From OCS116 sp051531935 (GTDB lineage Bacteria > Pseudomonadota > Alphaproteobacteria > Rhizobiales > OSC116): 64,000 bases of DNA. Every line of letters begins with the position of its first letter. Positions within the stretch are counted from its first letter, which is position 1. Below the pieces are notes generated by a model. The model was not told the origin of the DNA and searched no databases. It saw only the letters and a program-made list of their open reading frames with translations. The stretch covers positions 186,001 through 250,000 of the forward strand of contig JAOPTR010000003.1 of the NCBI GenBank assembly GCA_051531935.1. Direction: 5' to 3'. The position numbers were made by a program, and so were the translations under genes. Shown here in pieces: positions 35,958-44,310 of this stretch.

Positions 35958-36428
35958 TTAAACCTTTGAGGACAATGAATTGTTAGAATTGTTTGGTACA
36001 GCGAATAGGTGGTTGAGTGGGTTGCCATCACGCAAATCCTCTAACGTTACATTGACCAAAAAAGAATCAATGTGATCGGCCAATGCCCGCCACAATGTTG
36101 TGGTGTGGCAATGGCTTAATTTACTGCAATTAATACCATCCGCCCCCGCACAAGCGGCAATGTTAATTTCTTCATCCGCAGCATCAATAATTTGAGAAAC
36201 TTTAATATCAATAGCTGGCGTGGCCAAAAAATAACCACCATGAGGGCCGCGAACACTCTTAACCAAGCCCGAACGACGCAATTTCGAAAATAATTGCTCT
36301 AAATATGGCAAGGAAATGTCTTGTCTAATTGCGATTGCTGAAAGGCTCGTTGGCTTTTCTTCGTCATTATGCTTTGCCAAATCGACCATGGCCATAACTG
36401 CATATTGTCCTTTAGTACTCAATTTCAT
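35958..36428 (-). CDS. Rrf2-family Fe-S regulator (IscR/RirA-like)
   Basis: 156 residues. N-terminal winged helix (MKLSTKGQYAVMAMVDLA, SLPYLEQLFSKLRRSGLVKSVRG) and three cysteines at 93, 101 and 107, spaced C-x7-C-x5-C, likely ligands for a cluster. First gene of the Suf operon, so it probably senses cluster supply or iron and adjusts this operon. The spacing is closer to that I remember for RirA than the C-x5-C-x5-C of E. coli IscR, so the name is left open. Confidence 0.88.
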   Translation of the reverse strand: MKLSTKGQYAVMAMVDLAKHNDEEKPTSLSAIAIRQDISLPYLEQLFSKLRRSGLVKSVRGPHGGYFLATPAIDIKVSQIIDAADEEINIAACAGADGINCSKLSHCHTTTLWRALADHIDSFLVNVTLEDLRDGNPLNHLFAVPNNSNNSLSSKV

Positions 36429-36686
36429 AAGCTCAATCTTTGTATCTGCGGGTTAGACGGGTTAAAAACACATAATTTTGCAGTGATATGCGGCTTTTCC
36501 TTGCAATTGCAGTGCTGAATTTGTTAAACATGCGAAGTGATAAGCCGAACTAATCTAGAAAGTTTCCAATCTATGATCTAAATTTAATAAACCCTAGTAA
36601 AAAGGTCAAGTATAAAACTTGTTCTTTGTCGTTTTTAGGGGATATTATTTTATTAAGGTCGGAAACGCAAAAAAGAGTGAGCTAAT

Positions 36687-37343
36687 ATGCCTGAAGTTGT
36701 TTTTAATGGACCAAGTGGACGTCTAGAAGGACGTTATCATCATAATCCTTCACCAAACTCACCTGTTGCAATTATATTGCATCCGCACCCGCAATTTGGT
36801 GGCACGATGAATAACCAAATTGTTTATCAGCTTTTTTATACGTTTAAAGAACGCGGTTTTTCAGTTTTGCGCTTTAACTTTAGAGGCGTTGGCCGCAGCC
36901 ACGGTACTTTTGACGATGGCTTTGGCGAATTGTCAGATGCAGCCGCAGCGCTTGATTGGCTACAAACACAAAACCCTGACAGCAGCGGTAGTTGGATTGC
37001 AGGTTTCTCTTTTGGTTCGTGGATTGGCATGCAATTGCTCATGCGCCGCCCTGAAGTTGAAGGCTTTATTTCCATCGCGCCACAAGCTAACTTATATGAC
37101 TTTAGCTTTTTGGCTCCTTGTCCTTCATCAGGTCTTATGATTAACGGCGAAGCCGACCGTGTGGCACCTGCTGACAGCGTTACGAAATTAGTGGAAAAAT
37201 TGAAAACTCAAAAAGGGATTTCAATCGCACATACAACCATTGATGGTGCAAATCACTTTTTTGATGGCCATGTTGAAGAGCTTATTGATAATGTGGGCGC
37301 TTATGTCGATCATCGAATGTCAGCGCAAGCCATTGAAAAATAA
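36687..37343 (+). CDS. Alpha/beta hydrolase
   Basis: 218 residues. Cytoplasmic serine hydrolase fold: HPHPQFGGTMNNQIV near the oxyanion site, nucleophile elbow GFSFG (106-110, S108), catalytic Asp in NGEADRVAP and His in GANHFF. This is a conserved proteobacterial family without a firm substrate. Divergent from the Suf operon across 258 bases, and 20 bases before tyrS, so the two may be cotranscribed. Confidence 0.85.
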   Translation: MPEVVFNGPSGRLEGRYHHNPSPNSPVAIILHPHPQFGGTMNNQIVYQLFYTFKERGFSVLRFNFRGVGRSHGTFDDGFGELSDAAAALDWLQTQNPDSSGSWIAGFSFGSWIGMQLLMRRPEVEGFISIAPQANLYDFSFLAPCPSSGLMINGEADRVAPADSVTKLVEKLKTQKGISIAHTTIDGANHFFDGHVEELIDNVGAYVDHRMSAQAIEK

Positions 37344-37363
37344 TTATATTTGAGAATGTTATA

Positions 37364-38626
37364 ATGTCACAATTTAAATCTGAACTTTTAAAAACGCTTG
37401 AAGAACGCGGTTTTATCAAGCAAATAACCAAGCCCGAAGAACTAGATAAGCGTGCCTTAGAAGGCCCAATTACGGGTTATATTGGTTTTGATGGTACAGC
37501 AGATAGCCTACATGTAGGCAGCTTGACCATGATTATGGTATTGCGCATTATGCAAAAAACAGGGCACAGACCCATTGCACTTATGGGCGGCGGCACCTCT
37601 ATGGTTGGTGATCCTTCATTTAAGGCAACTGACCGACCGATGCTGACTATTGATGACATCAATAGAAACCTTGTTGGTATCAATTCTATTTTTGCACAAT
37701 TTTTAGATTTTGGTGATGGCAGTGACAGTGACGCACGCGCCATTATGGCTAATAATGCCGATTGGTTGTGTAACTTAAATTATATGGAATTTTTGCGCGA
37801 TTATGGCGTACATTTCTCAGTTAACCGCATGCTTTCGTTTGAAGGAGTGAAGCAACGGATGGACAGAGACCAACATCTTAGCTTTTTAGAATTCAACTAT
37901 ATGATTCTACAAGGTTATGACTTTTTGGAGCTGAACCGTCGTTATGGCTGTGATTTGCAAATTGGTGGTTCTGACCAATGGGGAAATATTATTAATGGCA
38001 TTGAACTTACACGTCGTGTAGATGGCAAAGAAGTTTTTGGCCTGACAACTCCATTGCTCGAAACCGCTTCTGGCCAAAAAATGGGCAAAAGTGAAGGCAA
38101 TGCAGTTTGGCTAAACGAAGAGAATTTGCCTTCATATGACTATTGGCAATATTGGCGCAACACAGAAGATGCTGATGTCGGCCGTTTCTTACGTATGTTC
38201 ACCGAATTGCCAATTTCTGAAATTGAAAAATTGGAAAAAGCTGAAGGCGCTGAGCTTAATGAAGTTAAAAAGCTATTGGCAACCGAAGTTACCAAGCTCG
38301 CACGTGGTGAAGAAGCAGCCCTTAAGGCTGCCGAAACCGCACGAATCACCTTTGAAACTGGTGGGCTTAGTGCAGATTTACCTACTGTTAAAGTGTCAAA
38401 AGTTGATTTTGATGCAGGCTTAGGTGTTTTATCCGCACTTGTAAGCGCTGGGCTCGCAACGTCTAATGGCGAGGCTCGTCGCCATATTAAAGGTGGTGCA
38501 GCAAAGCTTAACGACAAACAAATAACTGATGAGCGCTTGACTTTAGTACAAGAGCATTTAAACGAACAAGGCGTTGTAAAGCTTTCTATTGGCAAGAAAA
38601 AACACGTATTGGTGAAACCAGTTTAA
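37364..38626 (+). CDS. tyrS: Tyrosyl-tRNA synthetase
   Basis: 420 residues. Charges tRNA-Tyr. Class I signatures: the HIGH equivalent in DSLHVGSLTM and the KMSKS loop as KMGKSEG. The tyrosine/tRNA site includes FNYMILQGYDF and GGSDQWGNI. A C-terminal S4 RNA-binding domain begins about residue 355 (SNGEARRHIKGGAAKLND). Bacterial TyrS type, full length. Confidence 0.96.
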   Translation: MSQFKSELLKTLEERGFIKQITKPEELDKRALEGPITGYIGFDGTADSLHVGSLTMIMVLRIMQKTGHRPIALMGGGTSMVGDPSFKATDRPMLTIDDINRNLVGINSIFAQFLDFGDGSDSDARAIMANNADWLCNLNYMEFLRDYGVHFSVNRMLSFEGVKQRMDRDQHLSFLEFNYMILQGYDFLELNRRYGCDLQIGGSDQWGNIINGIELTRRVDGKEVFGLTTPLLETASGQKMGKSEGNAVWLNEENLPSYDYWQYWRNTEDADVGRFLRMFTELPISEIEKLEKAEGAELNEVKKLLATEVTKLARGEEAALKAAETARITFETGGLSADLPTVKVSKVDFDAGLGVLSALVSAGLATSNGEARRHIKGGAAKLNDKQITDERLTLVQEHLNEQGVVKLSIGKKKHVLVKPV

Positions 38627-38636
38627 GGTAAAGATA

Positions 38637-39104
38637 ATGAGTGAATTACAAATTGGCGATATCGCCCCCGAATTTACTTTGGCGACGGATACTCATGGCG
38701 ACATTTCGCTTTCTGACTTTAAAGGCCAGAATGTAGTATTATTCTTTTACCCTAAGGACAATACGCCTGGTTGCACAGTTGAATCTAATGAGTTTTCGGC
38801 TGCATTTGATGATTTTAAAGCTGAAAACTGCGTAATTATTGGTATTTCACCAGACAATATTGCAAGCCATGCAAAATTTAGAACTAAATATGACCTTACC
38901 GTTATATTGGCATCTGACGAAAGCCATAAAATGCTAGAGACCTATGGCGTCTGGCAAACCAAAAAGAATTTTGGCAAAGAATATATGGGCATTGTACGCA
39001 CCACTTACTTGGTGAATACTCAAGGCGAAATAGCCCAAGCTTGGAAAAAAGTGAAGGTTAAAGAGCATGTACAGAATGTACTGGATACTTTAAAAGCCAA
39101 CTAA
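38637..39104 (+). CDS. bcp: Peroxiredoxin, Bcp/PrxQ type
   Basis: 155 residues. Thiol peroxidase. FFYPKDNTPGCTVES contains the peroxidatic cysteine C46. The usual second cysteine five residues on is Asn51, so this is a one-Cys version, or resolves through another cysteine or an external thiol. It follows tyrS after ten bases. Confidence 0.92.
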   Translation: MSELQIGDIAPEFTLATDTHGDISLSDFKGQNVVLFFYPKDNTPGCTVESNEFSAAFDDFKAENCVIIGISPDNIASHAKFRTKYDLTVILASDESHKMLETYGVWQTKKNFGKEYMGIVRTTYLVNTQGEIAQAWKKVKVKEHVQNVLDTLKAN

Positions 39105-39119
39105 ATCAACAAATATCGT

Positions 39120-39152
39120 GATTCTTAACCATTGACATTAAGGTTAAGAATC
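39120..39152 (+). terminator. Hairpin after bcp
   Basis: A perfect 11-bp stem, GATTCTTAACC (39120-39130) with GGTTAAGAATC (39142-39152), has an 11-base loop and is followed by GTTTAATCC. It may be a terminator with a weak T tract, or a regulatory palindrome before the bactofilin gene. Confidence 0.5.
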
Positions 39153-39250
39153 GTTTAATCCCCCAACACAACTACTTTCAAGTATAACCTGCCCAATTCG
39201 TTCAGTTCATATGAATTTATTTAACAAGTTTATACAAATGTAGGTGTATT

Positions 39251-39619
39251 ATGAATAAATTGAGAAAAATGGAAATAGATTTCCCTAAAACAAGCGTGAG
39301 TAAAATTACTCCCCAAAAAAATTCAATTGTCGGTGGCGACATGCAAATCGAAGGTAATATTCATTCCAGTGCGAGTGTTATTATCGAAGGTAGTGTGGTC
39401 GGCGATATTAGCGCAAAAACTGTAACCATAGCTAAAAATGCAGTACACACAGGCAATATCTTTGCCGACAATGTACTTATTTCTGGTAAAGTTACTGGTG
39501 AGATTATCACTCATAATCTTGACATTACGTCATCAGCATCTATTGCAGGTAAAATTCAAAAAACCTCAATTTCAATTGAGTTTGGTGCTAAAATCGACGC
39601 GCATATTAGATCCAATTAA
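39251..39619 (+). CDS. Bactofilin family protein (short)
   Basis: 122 residues. Bactofilins polymerise without nucleotide into beta-helical filaments that position envelope enzymes. From about residue 26 a bactofilin core runs with short periodic beta repeats: GGDMQIEGNIHSSASVIIEG, GDISAKTVTI and GKVTGEIITHNLDI. It has only a short lead and no tail. AGGTG precedes the ATG. A longer bactofilin is encoded 211 bases downstream. Confidence 0.88.
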   Translation: MNKLRKMEIDFPKTSVSKITPQKNSIVGGDMQIEGNIHSSASVIIEGSVVGDISAKTVTIAKNAVHTGNIFADNVLISGKVTGEIITHNLDITSSASIAGKIQKTSISIEFGAKIDAHIRSN

Positions 39620-39829
39620 TTTTGCATCTAAAAAATGACTTAATTGAATGATCTACATATAATTGTAATTTGTCCCACTCAGACAGTTTGTTTAAAATTT
39701 ATAGATAGTTTGGATAATTTATTATCTATAAATTCTGCAATTGCATTGACTCTGATTCTGATAAAAATTATATTTGAAAACAATTATTTGAATAAATTCT
39801 ATTCTCAGTAGAATGATTTGGAGTGAACA

Positions 39830-40405
39830 ATGTTTAACAAAAAAAATCCTGACGGTAGCATCGCTACAGCACCAACAAATGGTTCTGCACCTGTTGCCCC
39901 CCCACAAATGCGCAAACCGGCGACAATTGCTCCCTTGCCTCCAAAACGTAAAGAAGCACCTGCGGCACCTGTACATGTGGTATCAACACCTGCAGCAGCG
40001 CCAAACACAGGCATTACATTTATTGGCAATGACATTACCATTACAGGTAGTGTGATTTCAAGCGGCGAAGTGATTATTGAAGGCACCATCGAAGGCGATG
40101 TAAGAGCCAAAAAAATCACCATTAAAAACAATGCTAACATTGTTGGTGAATTGGCTTCTGAAGAATTAATCATTCACGGTCGTGTGAATGGCTTAGTGCG
40201 CGGCATTAAAATTCTTTTGGCATCTGACTGTATTCTAAATGGTGATATTCTACACGAAACACTATCTATTGAATCTGGTGCACAATTTGAAGGCGGCTGT
40301 AAACGCTCTGATGACCCGTTGGCAGAAAAAAAAGCTGGCGGTAAAAACAATTCTACAATTAAGCCGTTAGCGGCAATTGGTGAGTTGGCAGAAGCGCAAG
40401 ATTAA
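39830..40405 (+). CDS. Bactofilin family protein (long)
   Basis: 191 residues. A Pro/Ala/Lys-rich lead of about 57 residues precedes the bactofilin core (TFIGNDITITGSVISSGEVI, GTIEGDVRAKKITI, GRVNGLVRG). A short charged tail of about 35 residues follows. GGAG lies upstream of the ATG. A shared, coassembling function with the shorter bactofilin just upstream is plausible. Terminated by a strong hairpin. Confidence 0.9.
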   Translation: MFNKKNPDGSIATAPTNGSAPVAPPQMRKPATIAPLPPKRKEAPAAPVHVVSTPAAAPNTGITFIGNDITITGSVISSGEVIIEGTIEGDVRAKKITIKNNANIVGELASEELIIHGRVNGLVRGIKILLASDCILNGDILHETLSIESGAQFEGGCKRSDDPLAEKKAGGKNNSTIKPLAAIGELAEAQD

Positions 40406-40426
40406 GTTTTTGAAAATAGTTAAATT

Positions 40427-40454
40427 AAAGGCCGCTTTGTAGCGGCCTTTTTTT
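40427..40454 (+). terminator. Rho-independent terminator after the bactofilins
   Basis: A perfect 10-bp stem, AAAGGCCGCT (40427-40436) with AGCGGCCTTT (40441-40450), has a TTGT loop and a T run to 40454. The A-rich other side could also serve the convergent prfB gene. Confidence 0.93.
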
Positions 40455-40499
40455 ATTGCTTAAGTTTATTGTTTAAAATAGCGACAGATCAATTCTAAG

Positions 40500-41613
40500 C
40501 TATTCTTCATTATCTGAATCAATTTTACTGGCCAAAGATGCTTCCAGGAACAGGTCGATATCACCATCCAATACCGCGCTTGGGTTACTAGACTCAGCAC
40601 CCGTACGTGTATCTTTTACCATTTGGTAGGGTTGCAATACATAAGAGCGAATCTGATGTCCCCAACCAATTTCTGTTTTAGAAGCTTCAGTTTCGGCAGC
40701 ATCGGCTTCGCGCAATCTTAGCTCATGCTCATAAAGGCGCGCGCGCAGCATTGTCCACGCTGTTGCACGGTTTTTATGCTGGCTACGGTCATTTTGGCAT
40801 TGAACAACAATGTTTGTTTCTAAATGGGTAATACGCACCGCACTATCGGTTTTATTAACATGCTGACCACCTGCCCCACTGGCTCTATAGGTATCAATCC
40901 GAACATCTTTTTCAGATACATCAATTTCAATAGAATCGTCAATCTCTGGGTAAACCCAAACCGACGTAAAACTTGTATGGCGTTTTGCATTGGAATCAAA
41001 GGGCGATATACGCACCAAACGATGCACGCCAGATTCAGTTTTTAACCAGCCATGGGCATTATGCCCCTGAATGTGAATGGTTACAGATTTTATACCTGCT
41101 TCATCACCTGCTTGATATTCAATCGTATCAACCTTATAACCTTGTTTTTCTGACCAACGCACATACATACGAAATAGCATTGAAGCCCAGTCGCAACTCT
41201 CGGTTCCGCCTGCCCCTGCATGAATTTCTAAATAAGTGCTGTTGGCATCCACTTCGCCCGAAAGCAGCGTATCGAGTTGTGCTTTTTCGGCTCTGACCTT
41301 GGTTTTAGCTAGTCCCGCTTCAATTTCTTCGATCATATCCTGATCGTCTTCCATTTCGGCCAGTTCAATCATTTCAGTGCCGTCGCTGATGGCAGTCTCA
41401 AAATCAGAAACTTGCTTAAAGCTATCTTCCAAATTTTGGCGCTCGCGCATCACGGTCTGGGCGTTTTGCGGGTCGTCCCATAATGTGGGGTCTTCTGACA
41501 TTGCATTTAGTTCGTCTAATCTTCTGGTGGCAACATCCCAGTTAAAGATGCCTCCTCAGCAGTGCGATAGACTGCTCAATTACATCAATGATTGCCTGTG
41601 TTTCTGCGCGCAT
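40500..41613 (-). CDS. prfB: Peptide chain release factor 2, with +1 programmed frameshift
   Basis: Release factor for UGA and UAA. Translation starts at ATG 41613 (MRAETQAIIDVIEQSIALLR), meets an in-frame TAA at codon 24 (41544-41542), and continues in the +1 frame from AAC at 41543, giving about 370 residues in all. The larger part alone, from MSEDP at 41501, would lack the N-terminal helix. The stop-recognition motif SPF and peptidyl-transfer motif GGQ (GAGGQHVNKTD) are intact. It lies 23 bases after the PBP1A gene in an amidase-PBP1A-prfB series. Confidence 0.93.
41541..41556 (-). promoter_or_regulatory. prfB +1 frameshift site, AGGAGG-CAT-CTT-TAA-C
   Basis: On the minus strand the sequence reads AGGAGG (41556-41551), CAT, CTT (41547-41545), TAA, C. 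It matches the known RF2 autoregulatory shift: an internal Shine-Dalgarno three bases upstream of a slippery CTT followed by stop plus C. The stop here is TAA instead of the usual TGA, and the first residue after the shift is Asn (AAC) rather than the usual Asp. Confidence 0.93.
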
Positions 41614-41636
41614 TTTTTCACTCGTTAAATTTTAAA

Positions 41637-44156
41637 TTAGAATAATGTACCTTCATCGCTATCGAGCGATAAATCAAGATCAACCGAACCGCCACCAACG
41701 CTACCGCCGCCACCACCAAAATCAAAGCTATCTATTGAAATTGAATTTTCAAAATCGCCTAGATTTTCGAGTGAGTCATCAAAGAACAACGCTTCTTCTG
41801 GTGGTTCGGCGCCATATTTGAACGCTTCGGTTATGATGTTTTTATCGCCTGGCATGGCAGCAATGCCTGTTTTGCCATTAATGCGGAAAAAGTTAAGACC
41901 ATTTGGCACCCTAAAAGGAATAGAAGGTTTGTCTTTAAGCGCCATTTTCATAAAGTCCAAAAATACTGGTGCTGCAAGGTGGCCACCTGTTTGGCTACGG
42001 CCCATATTTTTTGGTTTGTCAAAACCAAGGTATACGCCTACCACCAAATCGGGCGTGTAACCCACAAACCAAGCGTCTTTATAATCATTGGTTGTGCCTG
42101 TTTTACCTGCCACTGGTTTGCCTAATTTTTTAACAATAGGAGCCGTACCACGTTGTACCACGCCTTCCATAAAGCTCGTAATTTGATAAGCAGTCGTGGC
42201 TTGAATCACTTGTTGGCTGTTATCAATAAGGGTTGGTTCTTCTTGGCCTTGCCATGTTTCGGCAACACATGTTGGGCATTGACGCTCATCATGCTTATAA
42301 ATTGTACGGCCATATCTATCTTGAATGCGGTCAATGAGTGTCGGTGTTACTTTTTTGCCGCCATTTGCCAATACACTATAGCCTGTCACCATATTCATAA
42401 CAGTTGTTTCGCCAGATCCCAATGACATAGAAATATATGGGTTCAAGTTTTCATATACGCCAAAATCCGCAGCATATTTGGAAATGGTTCTCATGCCAAT
42501 GTCGTCGGCCAAACGCACAGTCATTACATTACGCGAGCGCTCAATGCCCAAACGCAAAGTCGAGGGGCCATAAAACTGTTTGCTGTAATTTTGCGGACGA
42601 TAAACTTTACTTTGCCCAGGTATGCGTTTTTCATAAGGGGCGTCTAAAACAAGTGAAGATGGCGTGTAACCACTTTCGAGCGCAACCGCATATACAAATG
42701 GTTTAAATGATGAACCAGGTTGGCGCTTTGCTTGTGACGCACGGTTAAATTGGCTCATTTGATAAGAAAAGCCACCAACCAATGCTTGTACACGGCCTGT
42801 ATGAGGGTCCATAACCACAATGCCGCCAGAAATAATGGGAATTTGCATTAACCTGTAATGCTCGCCACTGGTTGCAGGTTCAACATAAATTACATCCCCT
42901 GCATTTAGCACAGCTGCAATGTTTTTAGGCGTACGGCCAACACCGCCGCCTTCACGCGCTGGTTTTGCCCATTTAACTTCTGAGTATGGAATGGTGCTTG
43001 TTTCGCGTAACGCTTCAACTTCACCACCTCTGTTTGTCGAGGGGCGCAAGCCAATACGAGCCGATTTTTTATTCACTTCAAGGACAACAGCCAAACGCCA
43101 AGGCTTAACATCGCTAGGACGTTCGATTTTGGCTAGGCTTTCTGCCCAATTTTCATCTAATTCAATGGTTGTAACTGCACCACGATAGCCGCCAAATTTA
43201 CGGTTATAGCCAACCATGCCGCGCACCAAAGCATCACGTGCTTGAGCTTGCATTTCGGGGTTGAGCGTAGTCCTGATAGAAAGGCCACCTTGAAGCAATT
43301 TATCATTGCCATAAATATCAATAACTTTACGTCTTACATCTTCGGCAAAATATTCGGCAGCAAAAATATGCGCACCAAACGGCCGCGGTGTTACGTTTAA
43401 TGGCTCGCCTTGTGCTTCAATCATCTCATCACGGGTTATATAGCCGTTTTCGAACATACGACCCACCACCCAATTACGTCGTTCGACCGCGCGCTCGGCA
43501 TGTCTAAACGGGTGATAATTGTTAGGCGCTTTAAGTAATGCTGCCAAATAAGCCGATTGAGCAATGGAGATTTTATCGAGAGTTTTACCAAAATAATTAA
43601 GCGATGCGGCTGCCACACCATATGAGCGTAAACCTAGGTTAACCTCATTCATATACAGCTCGATAATTTTACCTTTTGAATAAGCCGATTCAATACGCAA
43701 AGTGAGCAAAGCTTCTTTAACTTTACGAGTATAAGTATATTCATTGGTCAGGAGGAAGTTTTTCGCAACTTGCTGAGTGATGGTTGAAGCACCAATCATC
43801 CGCTTGCCACTGCCTAAATTTTTAAGGTTGGTAAACATAGCACGGCCAAATGCCAAAGCGTCAATTCCGGGATGTGTGAAGAAATTTTTATCTTCTGCCG
43901 ATATAAAGGCATGTACCGTACGTTGAGGAATGGATTCAAACGGAACATACAATCTGCGTTCTTCGGCATATTCGGCCAAAAGTTGGCCATTTGCCGCATG
44001 CATGCGGCTCATCACTTTAGGCTCGTAAGCCGCTAAAGTGTTGTGGTCTGGCAAATCTTGACTTGCATCCCAAATAATATAAGCAACAGCCGCTATGCCT
44101 ACAATGAGGAACATAAACATGATTGCAAAGAGTGAACTAAATATGCGCCAGAGCAT
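41637..44156 (-). CDS. mrcA: Penicillin-binding protein 1A (bifunctional transglycosylase/transpeptidase)
   Basis: 839 residues. Polymerises and cross-links peptidoglycan. One N-terminal membrane anchor (about 8-30); GT51 glycosyltransferase with EDKNFFTHPGID and GASTITQQVAKN; an OB-like insert; then the transpeptidase with SxxK in GSSFKPF (about residue 484), SRN as SxN, and AGKTGTTND as KTG. The C-terminus ends in an unusual Gly/Ser/Asp-rich tail of about 40 residues. Cotranscribed with the amidase upstream and prfB downstream. Confidence 0.95.
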   Translation of the reverse strand: MLWRIFSSLFAIMFMFLIVGIAAVAYIIWDASQDLPDHNTLAAYEPKVMSRMHAANGQLLAEYAEERRLYVPFESIPQRTVHAFISAEDKNFFTHPGIDALAFGRAMFTNLKNLGSGKRMIGASTITQQVAKNFLLTNEYTYTRKVKEALLTLRIESAYSKGKIIELYMNEVNLGLRSYGVAAASLNYFGKTLDKISIAQSAYLAALLKAPNNYHPFRHAERAVERRNWVVGRMFENGYITRDEMIEAQGEPLNVTPRPFGAHIFAAEYFAEDVRRKVIDIYGNDKLLQGGLSIRTTLNPEMQAQARDALVRGMVGYNRKFGGYRGAVTTIELDENWAESLAKIERPSDVKPWRLAVVLEVNKKSARIGLRPSTNRGGEVEALRETSTIPYSEVKWAKPAREGGGVGRTPKNIAAVLNAGDVIYVEPATSGEHYRLMQIPIISGGIVVMDPHTGRVQALVGGFSYQMSQFNRASQAKRQPGSSFKPFVYAVALESGYTPSSLVLDAPYEKRIPGQSKVYRPQNYSKQFYGPSTLRLGIERSRNVMTVRLADDIGMRTISKYAADFGVYENLNPYISMSLGSGETTVMNMVTGYSVLANGGKKVTPTLIDRIQDRYGRTIYKHDERQCPTCVAETWQGQEEPTLIDNSQQVIQATTAYQITSFMEGVVQRGTAPIVKKLGKPVAGKTGTTNDYKDAWFVGYTPDLVVGVYLGFDKPKNMGRSQTGGHLAAPVFLDFMKMALKDKPSIPFRVPNGLNFFRINGKTGIAAMPGDKNIITEAFKYGAEPPEEALFFDDSLENLGDFENSISIDSFDFGGGGGSVGGGSVDLDLSLDSDEGTLF

Positions 44157-44310
44157 GCGAACCTAACATGATTTTAATCTACCAAATAAATGAACAGATA
44201 GATGTTTTAAAGTTATAATCGAATCAAATAAATATTACGAATTAATTTATCTGAAACTAATTCTAGATTGTGGCAATGGCTAGACAAAAATGTGTTTTTT
44301 TGTACTTATT

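Noticed and set aside
40500..41501. prfB as a simple gene starting at MSEDP
   Set aside because: The preceding 112 bases encode the RF2 N-terminus in two frames joined by a canonical shift site.
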